A stretch of DNA of 64,000 nucleotides from Rhodococcus sp. KBS0724. GTDB lineage: Bacteria > Actinomycetota > Actinomycetes > Mycobacteriales > Mycobacteriaceae. The notes beneath the pieces are model-generated. The model was not told where the DNA came from, ran no database searches, and was given only the letters and a program-made list of their open reading frames with translations. Below, in pieces: positions 25,411 to 36,425 of the stretch; position 1 is the first letter of the stretch; every line of letters begins with the position of its first letter. Where the stretch lies: positions 5,718,501 through 5,782,500 of the forward strand of contig NZ_VCBX02000001.1 in the NCBI RefSeq assembly GCF_005938745.2, written 5' to 3'. The position numbers and the translations under genes are program-made.

Positions 25411-26484
25411 GTGAGCAGTTCGGAATCAGCACCGGTCGACGAGGGCACCGAACCCGGCACGTCGCTGTCCCGAAGCGGTTTCGACGCTCTCACCTTCAGC
25501 CGCATTCAGTCCGATGTCGAAGAATTCCTCCTCGGCGGTCCGCGGTGTTACACGCAATCTCAGATCGCCGAATTCGCGGGTGTTTCCCGTGAGCGTGCAG
25601 ATCGCCTGTGGGTCGCGATGGGTTTTGCCATCAACGACGACCCGGACGCCGTCATGTTCACTCAACAGGACGCCGATGCCCTGCAGGGCATCATCAGAAT
25701 GGTCGATCGTGGAATCATTTCGCGCAGTAGTGAAGTCGCTGCGGCACGCGCGCTTGGCCAGTCGATGTCGCGTCTCGCCGAATGGCAGGTCTCGATCATC
25801 GGCACTCATATCGTCGATCAGTTGACGGAGTCCGCGGATGACGACCCCGAGGCGATCCGCAAGCAAATTCTGCGGCTCGGGGCCGAGATCATCCCCGCTG
25901 TCGAATCGCTCCAGACCTATGTGTGGAAGCGGCACGTCGCGTCGTCGACGGGTCGGAACGTCGGAAATCCCGGAGAAGAATTCTCCAGCCGGATCTTGGT
26001 CGTCGGTTTTGCCGACATCGTCGGATACACCTCACTGACCCGAGGACTCGACCCCACCGAACTCAACGACTTGCTCGAACGCTTCGAATCCGCGTCCACG
26101 GAAATCATCGGCCGCAACTTCGGGTGGGTCGTCAAAACCGTCGGCGACGAGGTGATGTTCGCCGTGGAAAGCCCCCATCACGCCGCCGAAATCGCCTTGC
26201 AGATTCAAAGCGCCGTACTCGCCGACCACGACGATCCACAACTGCGGGTGGGGCTCGCCATGGGTCCGACGCTCGTCCGTTTCGGCGATCTGTACGGGTC
26301 GGTGGTCAATAAGGCTGCCAGGCTCACCAGTTCCGCGCGCCCCGGCACCGTACTGATCGATTCGGAATTGGCCGCCGCGGTGACGGGCGACGCCAATTTC
26401 AAGCTCCGTCACCTCCGGCCGCGGCGGGTGCGCGGCATCGACCGCCTCGAGCAGTACGTACTACGACGCAATCTCGAACCGTAG
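25411..26484 (+). CDS. class III adenylyl cyclase with N-terminal regulatory domain, 357 aa
   Basis: The N-terminal half (about residues 25-170) is helical, with YTQSQIAEFAGVSRERADRLWVAMGF, as in the autoinhibitory/pH-sensing domain of mycobacterial Rv1264/Rv2212-type cyclases. The catalytic domain begins at ILVVGFADIVGYTSLTRG (first metal aspartate). It continues with WVVKTVGDEVMFAV (substrate lysine and second metal aspartate) and GDLYGSVVNKAARLTSSARPG (transition-state asparagine and arginine). All catalytic residues appear present, so an active soluble cAMP-forming homodimer is expected. The start is GTG at 25411. It ends 6 bp from the convergent TetR gene. Confidence 0.88.
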   Translation: MSSSESAPVDEGTEPGTSLSRSGFDALTFSRIQSDVEEFLLGGPRCYTQSQIAEFAGVSRERADRLWVAMGFAINDDPDAVMFTQQDADALQGIIRMVDRGIISRSSEVAAARALGQSMSRLAEWQVSIIGTHIVDQLTESADDDPEAIRKQILRLGAEIIPAVESLQTYVWKRHVASSTGRNVGNPGEEFSSRILVVGFADIVGYTSLTRGLDPTELNDLLERFESASTEIIGRNFGWVVKTVGDEVMFAVESPHHAAEIALQIQSAVLADHDDPQLRVGLAMGPTLVRFGDLYGSVVNKAARLTSSARPGTVLIDSELAAAVTGDANFKLRHLRPRRVRGIDRLEQYVLRRNLEP

Positions 26485-26489
26485 CCCGC

Positions 26490-27095
26490 TCATGCGCGTC
26501 GAGCAGCGAGGAAATCGTCGACGATCTGCGCACACGCTGATTCCCCCAACGGCGTCATCGTTGCCAATTTGGTGAGCACCAACGGACCGACCAACTGCGC
26601 GAGCGCCACGTCGTAGTCGTACTCCCCCAACTCCTCGATTGCCTCGGGCGTACGCAAGACCCGGTCGAACGCGTCCCGGTACTGCTCGATGATCATCTGT
26701 CGCAGCGACCGCATCTCCGGTTGCCGCTCGGCCAGCGCCGCTGTGCTCGAGTAGCCTGTCAGATCCGGCCCCAAACCGAGCCAGCACATAGCTGTGACCT
26801 GGATAGGAGCGCTCTCGATCGCCTTGGCTTGATTGGTGAGAAGTTCGAGCAGCTGGGCTCGCAGATCGCCCTCGCCCGACAGCGCAGGCACGGACGGCAG
26901 TAGCCGCGCAAACGCCGCGGCCACCAACTCGGTGCCGCTGTCGAAATGCCGATACAAGGTCGCGCGAGCAACATTCGCGAGCTTGGTGACAGCGTCGATC
27001 GTCACAGCGTCGACTCCGCCTTCGGCAAGAAGTGTTGTTGCAGCATCGAGCAATCGAGTCCGGGATCGCAGTTTGCGCGGATCCTCGTCTGCCAT
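26490..27095 (-). CDS. TetR-family transcriptional regulator, 201 aa
   Basis: The N-terminal TetR helix-turn-helix is clear: RTRLLDAATTLLAEGGVDAVTIDAVTKLANVARATLYRHFDSGTEL in consecutive segments. An all-helical ligand domain follows, ending MTPLGESACAQIVDDFLAARR. I chose the ATG at 27095 (MADEDPRK); a TTG/GTG start up to 27140 is possible. It is divergent from an MFS exporter gene, the usual arrangement for a repressor of a drug or metabolite efflux pump. Confidence 0.87.
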   Translation of the reverse strand: MADEDPRKLRSRTRLLDAATTLLAEGGVDAVTIDAVTKLANVARATLYRHFDSGTELVAAAFARLLPSVPALSGEGDLRAQLLELLTNQAKAIESAPIQVTAMCWLGLGPDLTGYSSTAALAERQPEMRSLRQMIIEQYRDAFDRVLRTPEAIEELGEYDYDVALAQLVGPLVLTKLATMTPLGESACAQIVDDFLAARRA

Positions 27096-27119
27096 TTGTC
27101 GATCTGCGTCAACCGTTGT

Positions 27120-27152
27120 CACAACCACAGTTATACCCAATCGGGGGTTGTG
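27120..27152. promoter_or_regulatory. candidate TetR operator in the divergent tetR/MFS promoter
   Basis: CACAACC (27120-27126) and GGTTGTG (27146-27152) are complementary half-sites 19 bases apart in the short divergent region. A further CAACCGTTG palindrome-like segment lies at about 27109-27117. The spacing is wide for a single TetR dimer, so the call is tentative. Confidence 0.3.
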
Positions 27153-27204
27153 GAACTACCATTCTCCCAACGATACTGGTGGTCTCGTTTCTATGGGAGG
27201 CCTC

Positions 27205-28764
27205 GTGACCGGTACGACGGAGATCGAACAGAGCACCTGGACACCGCGGCAGATCTGGATGTTGACAGTCTCGTGCTGCGCGGTGGCATTGGTCGTCGCA
27301 GCCATGGCCGCCCTCAACACCGCACTCCCCGACATAGCCCGCGACACCGGCGCCACCCAAACGCAGCTCACCTGGATCGTCGACGGCTACACACTTGTGC
27401 TCGCCTGCCTGCTGCTGGCAGCCGGCGCGCTCGGTGACCGCTACGGCCGACGCGAACTGCTGATGTTCGGGTTGGTCGTCTTTGCGGCTGGCAGCGCGAT
27501 CCCCGTCTTCATCGACGAACCGTCGTGGATCATCGCCTCCCGAGTCGTCTCCGGAGTGGGCGCCGCATTTGTCATGCCGGCGACGCTCTCACTGCTCACA
27601 GCGGGTTTTCCGGCCACCCAACGCAGCCGAGCTGTCGGCGTCTGGTCCGGCGTGGCAGGCTCGGGCGCCATTGCCGGACTTGTCATCTCCGGGTTCCTGA
27701 TCGAAAAATGGTCGTGGCATTCGATATTCATCAGCCTCGCCGTTGTCTCGGGACTGATCCTGGTGGCCTCGTTCACCATCGCGTCGTCGAAGGACGAGGA
27801 GACAACTCCGCTGGATTTCCTGGGCACCGCACTGATTGCCGCGGCGATCGGCCTTTTTGTCCTCGGCATGATCGAAGCGCCCGTCCGCGGCTGGTTGAAC
27901 CCCGTGGTTCTTGCGCTTCTGATCGGCGGAATCGCCATGGGTATCGTGTTCAGCTTCGTGGAATTGCGTTCCGCCCATCCGCTTCTCGATGTCGGACTGT
28001 TTGCCAACCGCGCATTCGGCAGTAGCGCAACATCACTCGTCCTGCAGTTCCTCGCCACCTTCGGCATGTTCTTCATGCTCGTGCAGTACCTGCAGCTTGT
28101 GCTCGACTATTCACCACTGCAATCGGCGCTCGCACTTCTCCCGATGGCCGTCCCTGTCATGGCACTGTCCGTCGTATCGCCGCTGCTGATCCCGCTCGTC
28201 GGACTCCGCATTCTCACCGCAGTGGGAATTGCGCTTCTCGGCACCGGAATCGCACTCGTGACCAGGTTGGAGTTGGGATCGAGTTATGTCGACGTGTGCA
28301 TTCCCCTGATTGTTGCCGCCATCGGATTGGGACTGTGCACCACACCGGCCACTGCCGCAATCGTGTCCAACACACCGGACGCCAAACAGGGCGTCGCGTC
28401 GGCGATCAACGACGTCACGCGCGAAATCGGTTCTGCAATAGGCGTTGCCCTTGCCGGCAGCATCTTGGCCACGACGTACGCTCGGCACGTTCAACCTGCC
28501 GTCGACATGCTGCCTGAACCAGCGAAGGAACCGGTCTCGGGTTCCCTGGCTGCGGCCCTGCACATCGCGGAAAGCGCCGGACCACAAGGTGATCAACTGG
28601 CGGACTTCGCCCGCGAAGCCTTCATCGAAGGAATGAATCAAGCCGCATTGACCCTGGCCGTCATCATCTGGGTTTCTGCGGTCGTTCTCGGATTCTGGGC
28701 ACCCGGACGGCAGAAGAGCACAAAGGCGCTGCCGTCGGAATCGACGGCAGCGCCTTTGGCTTGA
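27205..28764 (+). CDS. MFS drug/metabolite exporter, DHA2 (14-TM) type, 519 aa
   Basis: Fourteen hydrophobic segments are apparent. Motif A lies in GALGDRYGRRELLMFG, motif C-like glycines in GVGAAFVMPATLSLL and SGVAGSGAIAGLVISGFL, and the N-terminal WIVDGYTLVLACLLL is typical of EmrB/QacA exporters. A GTG at 27205 has GGGAGG 4 bases upstream and is preferred to the ATG at 27193, which lacks one. It is divergent from the TetR gene, which likely controls it. The last 40 bases of the coding sequence form a strong hairpin. Confidence 0.87.
   Translation: MTGTTEIEQSTWTPRQIWMLTVSCCAVALVVAAMAALNTALPDIARDTGATQTQLTWIVDGYTLVLACLLLAAGALGDRYGRRELLMFGLVVFAAGSAIPVFIDEPSWIIASRVVSGVGAAFVMPATLSLLTAGFPATQRSRAVGVWSGVAGSGAIAGLVISGFLIEKWSWHSIFISLAVVSGLILVASFTIASSKDEETTPLDFLGTALIAAAIGLFVLGMIEAPVRGWLNPVVLALLIGGIAMGIVFSFVELRSAHPLLDVGLFANRAFGSSATSLVLQFLATFGMFFMLVQYLQLVLDYSPLQSALALLPMAVPVMALSVVSPLLIPLVGLRILTAVGIALLGTGIALVTRLELGSSYVDVCIPLIVAAIGLGLCTTPATAAIVSNTPDAKQGVASAINDVTREIGSAIGVALAGSILATTYARHVQPAVDMLPEPAKEPVSGSLAAALHIAESAGPQGDQLADFAREAFIEGMNQAALTLAVIIWVSAVVLGFWAPGRQKSTKALPSESTAAPLA
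28722..28757. terminator. bidirectional terminator embedded in the 3' end of the MFS gene
   Basis: AAAGGCGCTGCCGTCG pairs perfectly with CGACGGCAGCGCCTTT around a 4-base loop (16-bp stem). It lies wholly within the last codons of the exporter gene and 21 bp before the end of the convergent aldolase gene, so it can serve both. Confidence 0.75.
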
Positions 28765-28777
28765 CGGCTGGTGAGTG

Positions 28778-29806
28778 TCAGGCAGATTCGCGGTCACGCT
28801 CTGCAGCGAGTGTGAGCGCGATGTCGACGATCATGTCTTCCTGACCGCCGACGAGACGGCGCTGGCCGGCTTCGAGCAGCAGCGTGCGGACATCGATGCC
28901 GTAACGCTCCGACGCGGTCTCCGCGTGGCGCAGGAAGCTCGAGTAGACACCCGCGTAGCCGAGCGTGAGGGTTTCGCGGTCGACGCGAACAGGCCGGTCC
29001 TGCAACGGACGGACGATGTCGTCGGCAGCATCCTGCAGAGCGAACAGGTCGCAGCCGTGCTCCCACTCCTCGATGTTGGCAACGGCGATGAACGCCTCGA
29101 GCGGGCAGTTACCGGCACCGGCACCGTGTCCGGCGAGCGATGCATCGACGCGGGTGACGCCGTTCTGCACTGCCACAACGGAATTGGCAACGGAGAGCGA
29201 GAGGTTCTCGTGGGCGTGGATACCGATTTCGGTACCATCGTCGAGGATGTCACGGTACGCGCGAACACGGTCCGCGACGTCGTTCATCACCAGACGTCCA
29301 CCCGAATCGGTGACGTAGACGCAGTGCGCGCCGTACGACTCCATCAACTTGGCCTGCTTCGCCAGTTCTTCGGCAGGTGCCATGTGGCTCATCATCAGGA
29401 AGCCCGAGACGTCCATGCCGATCTCGCGGGCGGTCTCGATGTGCTGCGCGGAGACGTCGGCCTCGGTGCAGTGGGTGGCAACGCGAACGGAGCGTACACC
29501 CAGGTCGTAGGCATGCTTGAGTTCACTGATCGTGCCGACACCCGGCAGCAGCAGCGTGGTGAGGCGAGCGTGCTCGAGCACCTCGGCTGCTGCTTCGATC
29601 CATTCCCAGTCGGTGTTCGAGCCGGGGCCGTAGTTGAGCGAGCCACCAGCGAGGCCGTCACCGTGCGCAACTTCGATCGCGTCGACGCCGGCAGCGTCGA
29701 GAGCTGTGACGATCCGCTTGACGTCGGTCGGCGAAATGCGGTGGCGAACAGCGTGCATGCCGTCACGAAGGGTGACGTCCTGGACGAAGATCTTACGGTT
29801 GCTCAC
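28778..29806 (-). CDS. hsaF: 4-hydroxy-2-oxovalerate/oxohexanoate aldolase (HsaF/BphI type), 342 aa
   Basis: DmpG/HsaF-family class II aldolase. The TIM-barrel start [15 protein letters not shown] holds the metal-ligand Asp and catalytic His/Arg region. [15 protein letters not shown] holds the HxH metal ligands. [19 protein letters not shown] is the conserved loop, and SSFLRHAE is near the end. It cleaves 4-hydroxy-2-oxo acids to pyruvate plus an aldehyde, channelled to the partner dehydrogenase. Its start overlaps the hsaG stop. The symbol follows gene order E-G-F; a role with another meta-cleavage pathway is possible. Confidence 0.9.
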   Translation of the reverse strand: MSNRKIFVQDVTLRDGMHAVRHRISPTDVKRIVTALDAAGVDAIEVAHGDGLAGGSLNYGPGSNTDWEWIEAAAEVLEHARLTTLLLPGVGTISELKHAYDLGVRSVRVATHCTEADVSAQHIETAREIGMDVSGFLMMSHMAPAEELAKQAKLMESYGAHCVYVTDSGGRLVMNDVADRVRAYRDILDDGTEIGIHAHENLSLSVANSVVAVQNGVTRVDASLAGHGAGAGNCPLEAFIAVANIEEWEHGCDLFALQDAADDIVRPLQDRPVRVDRETLTLGYAGVYSSFLRHAETASERYGIDVRTLLLEAGQRRLVGGQEDMIVDIALTLAAERDRESA

Positions 29807-30747
29807 TTGGCTGCTTCCTTCTGCTGGGCGATGCGCTCCGCGATCTGCATTCCGGCGGACGTCATGATGTCGAGATTGCCGGCGTACGCAGGCAGGTAGT
29901 GTGCAGCGCCCTCGACCTCGAGGAATACCGACACCTGGTGGGTGGGGCGATTGCCGTCGACGAGCAACGTCTCGACCGGCTGGTCGGCCGGGATCTCGGT
30001 GATCTGGACTTCCTGCTTGAGGCGGTAGCCCGGGACGTATGCCGAGACGTCGCCGACCATCTTCTCGATCGACTGACGGATCTCGTCGTGAACAGCCGGG
30101 TCCGGGGCGTCGACGAGGCAGAAGACCGTGTCGCGCATGATGAGCGGCGGCTCAGCGGGGTTGAGGATGATGATGGCCTTGCCGCGGCGAGCGCCGCCGA
30201 CTGCCACGATCGCCTCGGAGGTGGTCTCGGTGAACTCGTCGATGTTGGCGCGCGTTCCGGGACCGGCAGACTTGGAAGCGATGGACGCGACGATCTCCGC
30301 GTACGCCACCGGAACTACCCGAGAAACAGCGGCAACCATCGGGATCGTGGCCTGGCCACCACACGTCACCATGTTGACGTTGGGTGCGTCGAGGTGCTCG
30401 TCCGCGTTGACGGCCGGCACGACGTACGGGCCGATCGCAGCCGGTGTCAGGTCGATCATGCGCTTGCCGAGCGGTGCCAGGCGCGCGTTGTTGGCGACGT
30501 GCGCCTTTGCCGACGTCGCGTCGAAAACGATCTCGATCTCGTCGAAGTTCGGCAAACCGACGAGGCCTTCGACGCCTTCAGCCGTGATCGGCACGTTCAG
30601 ACGCGCGGCGCGAGCCAAACCGTCCGACGCCGGATCGATGCCGACCATGGCACCCATCTCCAGGTAGTCGGAATTACGCAGCACCTTGATCATCAGATCG
30701 GTGCCGATGTTGCCCGATCCGATGATCGCGACCTTGACCTTGCTCAT
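29803..30747 (-). CDS. hsaG: acylating acetaldehyde/propanal dehydrogenase (HsaG/BphJ type), 314 aa
   Basis: Rossmann start [20 protein letters not shown], catalytic cysteine in [18 protein letters not shown] (about residue 130), and [17 protein letters not shown]. It converts the aldehyde from the aldolase to acetyl- or propionyl-CoA, forming a channelling complex with HsaF. It overlaps hsaE at its start and hsaF at its end by four bases each, so the three are translationally coupled. Confidence 0.92.
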   Translation of the reverse strand: MSKVKVAIIGSGNIGTDLMIKVLRNSDYLEMGAMVGIDPASDGLARAARLNVPITAEGVEGLVGLPNFDEIEIVFDATSAKAHVANNARLAPLGKRMIDLTPAAIGPYVVPAVNADEHLDAPNVNMVTCGGQATIPMVAAVSRVVPVAYAEIVASIASKSAGPGTRANIDEFTETTSEAIVAVGGARRGKAIIILNPAEPPLIMRDTVFCLVDAPDPAVHDEIRQSIEKMVGDVSAYVPGYRLKQEVQITEIPADQPVETLLVDGNRPTHQVSVFLEVEGAAHYLPAYAGNLDIMTSAGMQIAERIAQQKEAAK

Positions 30748-31571
30748 GCGTTGTCCCCTTTGCTGGAAAAACTTGTGGTGACCGAACCGAGTCCGGATAC
30801 GTTCACGGTGACGACATTTCCCGCTACGACCGGCGCCATGGGGCCGAGAGCGCCGGAGAGAATGACCTGACCTGCAGTCAACGGCTGACCGAGTTCGCGG
30901 GCGGTGCGGGCGAGCCAGACCACTGCCTCGATCGGATCACCCAAGCAAGCGGTTCCGACGCCGGTGGATACCTCGGTGCCGTCGACGCTCATCGACATGA
31001 CAACCTCGGCGGGTTCGACCTCGGCGAGGGTGCGGCGCTCGGTTCCGAGGACATACACGCCGGACGACGCGTTGTCGGCCACAGTGTCACCGAACTTGAT
31101 GTCCCAGGACTCGATGCGGCTGTCGCAGATCTCGATCGCGGCGACGGAGTACTCGATCGCGTCGCGGACCTGGGCGCTGTCCAGCGGTCCGTCCACGAGG
31201 TCGGAGCCGAGCACGAAGGCAACTTCGGCCTCGACCTTCGGCTGGATCAGGCGATCCATGGGGATCGAGTCGCTGCCGGAAAAGTCCATGTCGGCGTACA
31301 GAACACCGAGGTCGGGCTGATCGACGCCGAGCTGCTGCTGGACGGCTACCGAGGTCAGGCCGATCTTGCGACCCACCACGACGGCACCGGCGTTGCGACG
31401 GATTTCGTCGACGCGGCGCTGCACGGCGTATGCGGCAACAAGGTCTTCACTTCCGATCAGATCCCGCACGGGTGCGCAGGGCACGCCGGTTGCGGCGGCG
31501 GTCGCGAGGCGATCCGCGGCAGCGGCGATGTCGGTCTCGCTCGCTGTACTGGAGTTCGAGGGCTGGCTCAT
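30744..31571 (-). CDS. hsaE: 2-hydroxypenta/hexa-2,4-dienoate hydratase (HsaE/MhpD type), 275 aa
   Basis: Fumarylacetoacetase-like hydratase. Visible motifs are [35 protein letters not shown] (metal-ligand glutamates), [28 protein letters not shown] and [19 protein letters not shown]. It hydrates 2-hydroxydienoates to 4-hydroxy-2-oxo acids. The ATG at 31571 gives the normal family N-terminus; a longer reading would run into the divergent IclR promoter. First gene of the hsaE-hsaG-hsaF operon. No KstR-type TAGAAC/GTTCTA palindrome is visible upstream. Confidence 0.9.
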   Translation of the reverse strand: MSQPSNSSTASETDIAAAADRLATAAATGVPCAPVRDLIGSEDLVAAYAVQRRVDEIRRNAGAVVVGRKIGLTSVAVQQQLGVDQPDLGVLYADMDFSGSDSIPMDRLIQPKVEAEVAFVLGSDLVDGPLDSAQVRDAIEYSVAAIEICDSRIESWDIKFGDTVADNASSGVYVLGTERRTLAEVEPAEVVMSMSVDGTEVSTGVGTACLGDPIEAVVWLARTARELGQPLTAGQVILSGALGPMAPVVAGNVVTVNVSGLGSVTTSFSSKGDNA

Positions 31572-31640
31572 GACCCCTACTTTCCAGGCTTGCACCCCAC
31601 TACGCCAGGTTGATGTCTCACTCACCGATACGATTGACGA

Positions 31641-32402
31641 ATGACTGGTGGCGCGAACCTCGACACCGTGCTCGGTAAAGCCGTGACGATCCTGCGCGCA
31701 TTCCGGCCCGACGACCACGCTGTGCCCCTCGCGACGCTTGTCGCGCGGACCGGATTGCACAAGGCAACGGTGCACCGCCTCGCCGGTGAACTCGTCGCGA
31801 ACCGGTTACTCGACCGCGTCGAGGGCGGCTACCGCCTCAGCGGCGGTCTGTTCGAACTCGGGATGCTCGCCTCGCTCGAGCGCAGCCTCCTGGAAATGGC
31901 GATGCCGTTCCTTCAGGACCTGTACGAGCGAACCCACGAAACAGTGCATCTAGGTGTGCGCGACGGACACGACGTCGTGTACATCGCCAAGATCGGCGGG
32001 CATCGCCAGGCTAACTCCCCCTCGCGCACCGGCGGACGGATTCCGCTGTACTGCACGGCAATCGGCAAGGCTTTGCTCGCCTACTCGGAGCCGGATTTCC
32101 GGCGCGAAGTGCTTGCGGCACCGATGACCCGGCGCACCCCACACACGATCGTCGCGCCCGGAATTCTGAGCACCCAACTCGATCGGGTCTTCGAAACCGG
32201 CGTTGCCTTCGAGCGCGAGGAATCAGCGCCGGGTCTCACGTGTGTAGCCGCCCCGGTTTTCGGGAGCAACGACAAACTTGTGGCCGCCATCAGCGTCACC
32301 GGTCCCACCAGTCGGTTCAAGCCCGAAACCCAGGTGACCGTCCTGCGCGCAGCCGCCGAAGGTTTGCGCAGCACGATGGCCCGCCGCGAGAACCTGCGCT
32401 GA
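31641..32402 (+). CDS. IclR-family regulator divergent from hsaEGF, 253 aa
   Basis: Winged helix: LGKAVTILRAF, PLATLVARTGLHKATVHRLAGELVAN (about residues 10-55). The effector domain has HETVHLGVRDGHDVVYIAKIGG, GGRIPLYCTAIGKALLAYSEPDF and SAPGLTCVAAPVFGSNDKLVAAISVTGP, all typical of IclR proteins that sense aromatic acids. The start codon is 69 bp from the hsaE start on the other strand, so it probably controls that operon and itself. There is no obvious Shine-Dalgarno sequence, and it may be leaderless. Confidence 0.9.
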   Translation: MTGGANLDTVLGKAVTILRAFRPDDHAVPLATLVARTGLHKATVHRLAGELVANRLLDRVEGGYRLSGGLFELGMLASLERSLLEMAMPFLQDLYERTHETVHLGVRDGHDVVYIAKIGGHRQANSPSRTGGRIPLYCTAIGKALLAYSEPDFRREVLAAPMTRRTPHTIVAPGILSTQLDRVFETGVAFEREESAPGLTCVAAPVFGSNDKLVAAISVTGPTSRFKPETQVTVLRAAAEGLRSTMARRENLR

Positions 32403-32412
32403 CCCGGAGAAC

Positions 32413-33333
32413 TCACATCACTGTCACCAGTGGCATGGTCACTACGGCCAAGAGCGTCTGAACCCCGGTTATCGATGCCATGAGTGTGGTGTCGCCGCCC
32501 ATCCGGCCGGCCAGGATGTAGGCCGAAGGCGCAGTCGGCACCGAACTGATCAGGATAACACTAGCCAGAAGGGTCCCTTGGATTCCCGTGGCGGCGGCGA
32601 GGGAACCGACAACCAGTGGCAGCGCCACCAGCCGCAATGTCGACGACAATCCGACGTCGGCCACGTCCTGCAAACGCAGACGCAGCGTAAGTCCTGCCCC
32701 CACCGCAAGAGTTCCCGTCACGAGGGCGGGTGAGGCCAGGAGGCCGAGAGTTTCGCCGACAAGATCGGGAAGCGAGAAACCGGCAACACTCAGGGAAAGG
32801 CCGATCAGACAGGACAGGATCAGCGGGTTGGTCGCCAACTCGCGGACGATATGCCCTGGTGTGACCGTCTTTTCGCCAGCGCCGTAGCGCGCCAGGACGA
32901 CAATGCACAGTACGTTCACCGTGGGCACCACCACGGCCGAGCAGAGAGCAAAAGTCGCGACGCCCTCGGCTCCGTGGAGCGCGGAGGCAAAGACCAGCCC
33001 GATGTACGTGTTGATGCGGATGCTGCCCTGAACCACCGAGGTAAGGCGGGGGCCGTCGGATCGCAGCAAGCGCCCCAACCCGACAAGCATCAACGCGGTT
33101 GCGACGAGCGGCGCTGCCAGGGTCAGGAACAACGGCCACACCGGCATAGTCCTCACCTCGGTGACGGCAATCGAACTGATGAACAGTGACGGCGTGAAGA
33201 CGTGGTAATTCAGCCATTCCAGACCTCGCCAGAAGCCGGGGTCTTGGACAAATCGTTGTCGGATGACAAAGCCCAGAACTAGCAGGATGACGACGGGGAC
33301 GATGGCGGAGGTCACGAGATGCACCCGGACCAC
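32413..33333 (-). CDS. AEC-family (auxin efflux carrier type) membrane transporter, 306 aa
   Basis: About ten hydrophobic helices arranged in two five-helix bundles with a central polar loop. Family features include the opening VPVVILLVLGFVIRQRF, the FTPSLFISSIA helix break and INTYIGLVFASALHG in the core, and SVPTAPSAYILAGRMGGD near the C-terminus, a conserved AEC motif. It is likely a secondary transporter for a carboxylate such as malate or malonate. The substrate is unknown. Its GTG start is only 17 bp from the divergent CGNR gene, so the two share a promoter region. Confidence 0.82.
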   Translation of the reverse strand: MVRVHLVTSAIVPVVILLVLGFVIRQRFVQDPGFWRGLEWLNYHVFTPSLFISSIAVTEVRTMPVWPLFLTLAAPLVATALMLVGLGRLLRSDGPRLTSVVQGSIRINTYIGLVFASALHGAEGVATFALCSAVVVPTVNVLCIVVLARYGAGEKTVTPGHIVRELATNPLILSCLIGLSLSVAGFSLPDLVGETLGLLASPALVTGTLAVGAGLTLRLRLQDVADVGLSSTLRLVALPLVVGSLAAATGIQGTLLASVILISSVPTAPSAYILAGRMGGDTTLMASITGVQTLLAVVTMPLVTVM

Positions 33334-33350
33334 GATGCTTTAATGGGTCA

Positions 33351-33887
33351 ATGCAGTTCAACCATGACAACATGACGGGAGTCATGCTCGCTGCAGACCT
33401 GGCCAACATGACGAAGACGGCCGCGCCAACCTGCGACGACGTGCAGGAATTGTTTATCGCGCACCAGATCAGAAGACCTGACGTGAGCGCCGGCGCGCGC
33501 GAGGAGATTCTGGATTGGGGCCGACGCCTACACTCTGTCTTCTCACAACGGGACATCACGCGACGCTGCGAGGAACTCAACGATCTTCTCGGCCGCTCAG
33601 CCACCCGCATGTATCTGACATCGCATGACGGACTACGCCCGCACCTGCACTTCATGCGAGACGACGACGATCTGGTCCGACGAATCATGGCCGTGACGGC
33701 CGGGAGCCTTTCGCTCTTTCTGGTCGAGTCCGAGGGGCTAAGACTCGGCGCGTGCGCCCGGGAGAGTTGCTCGAAGGTATTCGTGGACACGAGCCGCAAC
33801 GGAAGACGTGCCTATTGCTCACCCCGGTGCGGTAACTACGACGCGGTGGACCGCCACCGCAGCAAAGCCCGTCAGCGCCCGTGCTAG
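33351..33887 (+). CDS. CGNR zinc-finger transcription factor-like protein, 178 aa
   Basis: The N-terminal domain is the ABATE-like stress-associated region. The C-terminal zinc finger (about residues 130-172) is diagnostic: LGACARESCSKVFVDTSRNGRR followed by AYCSPRCGNYDAVDRHR, with four cysteines and the CGN(R) motif (here CGNYD, so the arginine is replaced). Proteins of this family regulate antibiotic, transport or catabolic genes. The start may be 33351 or 33372. It may regulate the divergent AEC transporter. Confidence 0.82.
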   Translation: MQFNHDNMTGVMLAADLANMTKTAAPTCDDVQELFIAHQIRRPDVSAGAREEILDWGRRLHSVFSQRDITRRCEELNDLLGRSATRMYLTSHDGLRPHLHFMRDDDDLVRRIMAVTAGSLSLFLVESEGLRLGACARESCSKVFVDTSRNGRRAYCSPRCGNYDAVDRHRSKARQRPC

Positions 33888-33890
33888 ACG

Positions 33891-34412
33891 TCACTGCCGA
33901 TACGCGGGCGCCTTGGTGCCACTGCGAGCCTCGAGGGTCTCGAGCAACGGCAACGCCCGAAACGGCACCACTACCGACAGAACCATGACACTCGTAGAGC
34001 GGGTGGCCACTCCTGAGCGATTGAGGTCGAGCAGGGTCTGCTGCAAACCTTGATGCGACGCTGCCGCCACTCGGCATAGAACGTCACCGGTTCCCGTGGT
34101 CGCAAATGCTTCGATCACACCGGGTATGGCTTCGAGTTTGACCGTGACGGTATCGAGTGCACCCTGGGCAATCTCCAGAGTCACAAATGCCTGCACACCG
34201 AAACCTGCTGCAGCCAAGTCGATATGCGGTTCGTAACCGGCGATGATTCCGCCGTCCTCGAGTCTGCGCAGTCTGGCCTGCACAGTGGCCCGGGCAACCC
34301 TGGTCACCCGCGACAGTTCGAGCGCCCCCGCTCGCGGATGCGTGTGCATCGCTTCGAGCAGGGCCAGATCGAGACCGTCGATCGACACTGCATTGCGTAC
34401 CGATTCCGCCAT
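33891..34412 (-). CDS. Lrp/AsnC-family transcriptional regulator, 173 aa
   Basis: N-terminal helix-turn-helix: LDLALLEAMHTHPRAGALELSRVTRVARATVQARLRRLEDGGII in successive segments. A C-terminal RAM (ligand) domain follows with AFVTLEIAQGALDTV and TGTGDVLCRVAA. I chose the ATG giving MAESVRN at 34412. It is divergent from the 4-hydroxyphenylpyruvate dioxygenase gene, and homologues often sense aromatic amino acids, so it probably controls tyrosine catabolism here. Confidence 0.88.
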   Translation of the reverse strand: MAESVRNAVSIDGLDLALLEAMHTHPRAGALELSRVTRVARATVQARLRRLEDGGIIAGYEPHIDLAAAGFGVQAFVTLEIAQGALDTVTVKLEAIPGVIEAFATTGTGDVLCRVAAASHQGLQQTLLDLNRSGVATRSTSVMVLSVVVPFRALPLLETLEARSGTKAPAYRQ

Positions 34413-34503
34413 AGCTTCCAACCTATACACAGCGACTGGAAAACCTCACGAATCTTGTCAGATTCCATCGAAATGACTAGCAGGAAACACACCCGTTGAC
34501 TAG

Positions 34504-36421
<1,918 letters not shown>

Positions 36422-36425
<4 letters not shown>

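Noticed and set aside
28775..30870. Long plus-strand frames opposite hsaF and hsaG
   Set aside because: Both are antisense to conserved enzymes and lack start signals.
31572..31640. A KstR box upstream of hsaE
   Set aside because: I looked for the TAGAAC...GTTCTA type palindrome in the intergenic region and did not find it.
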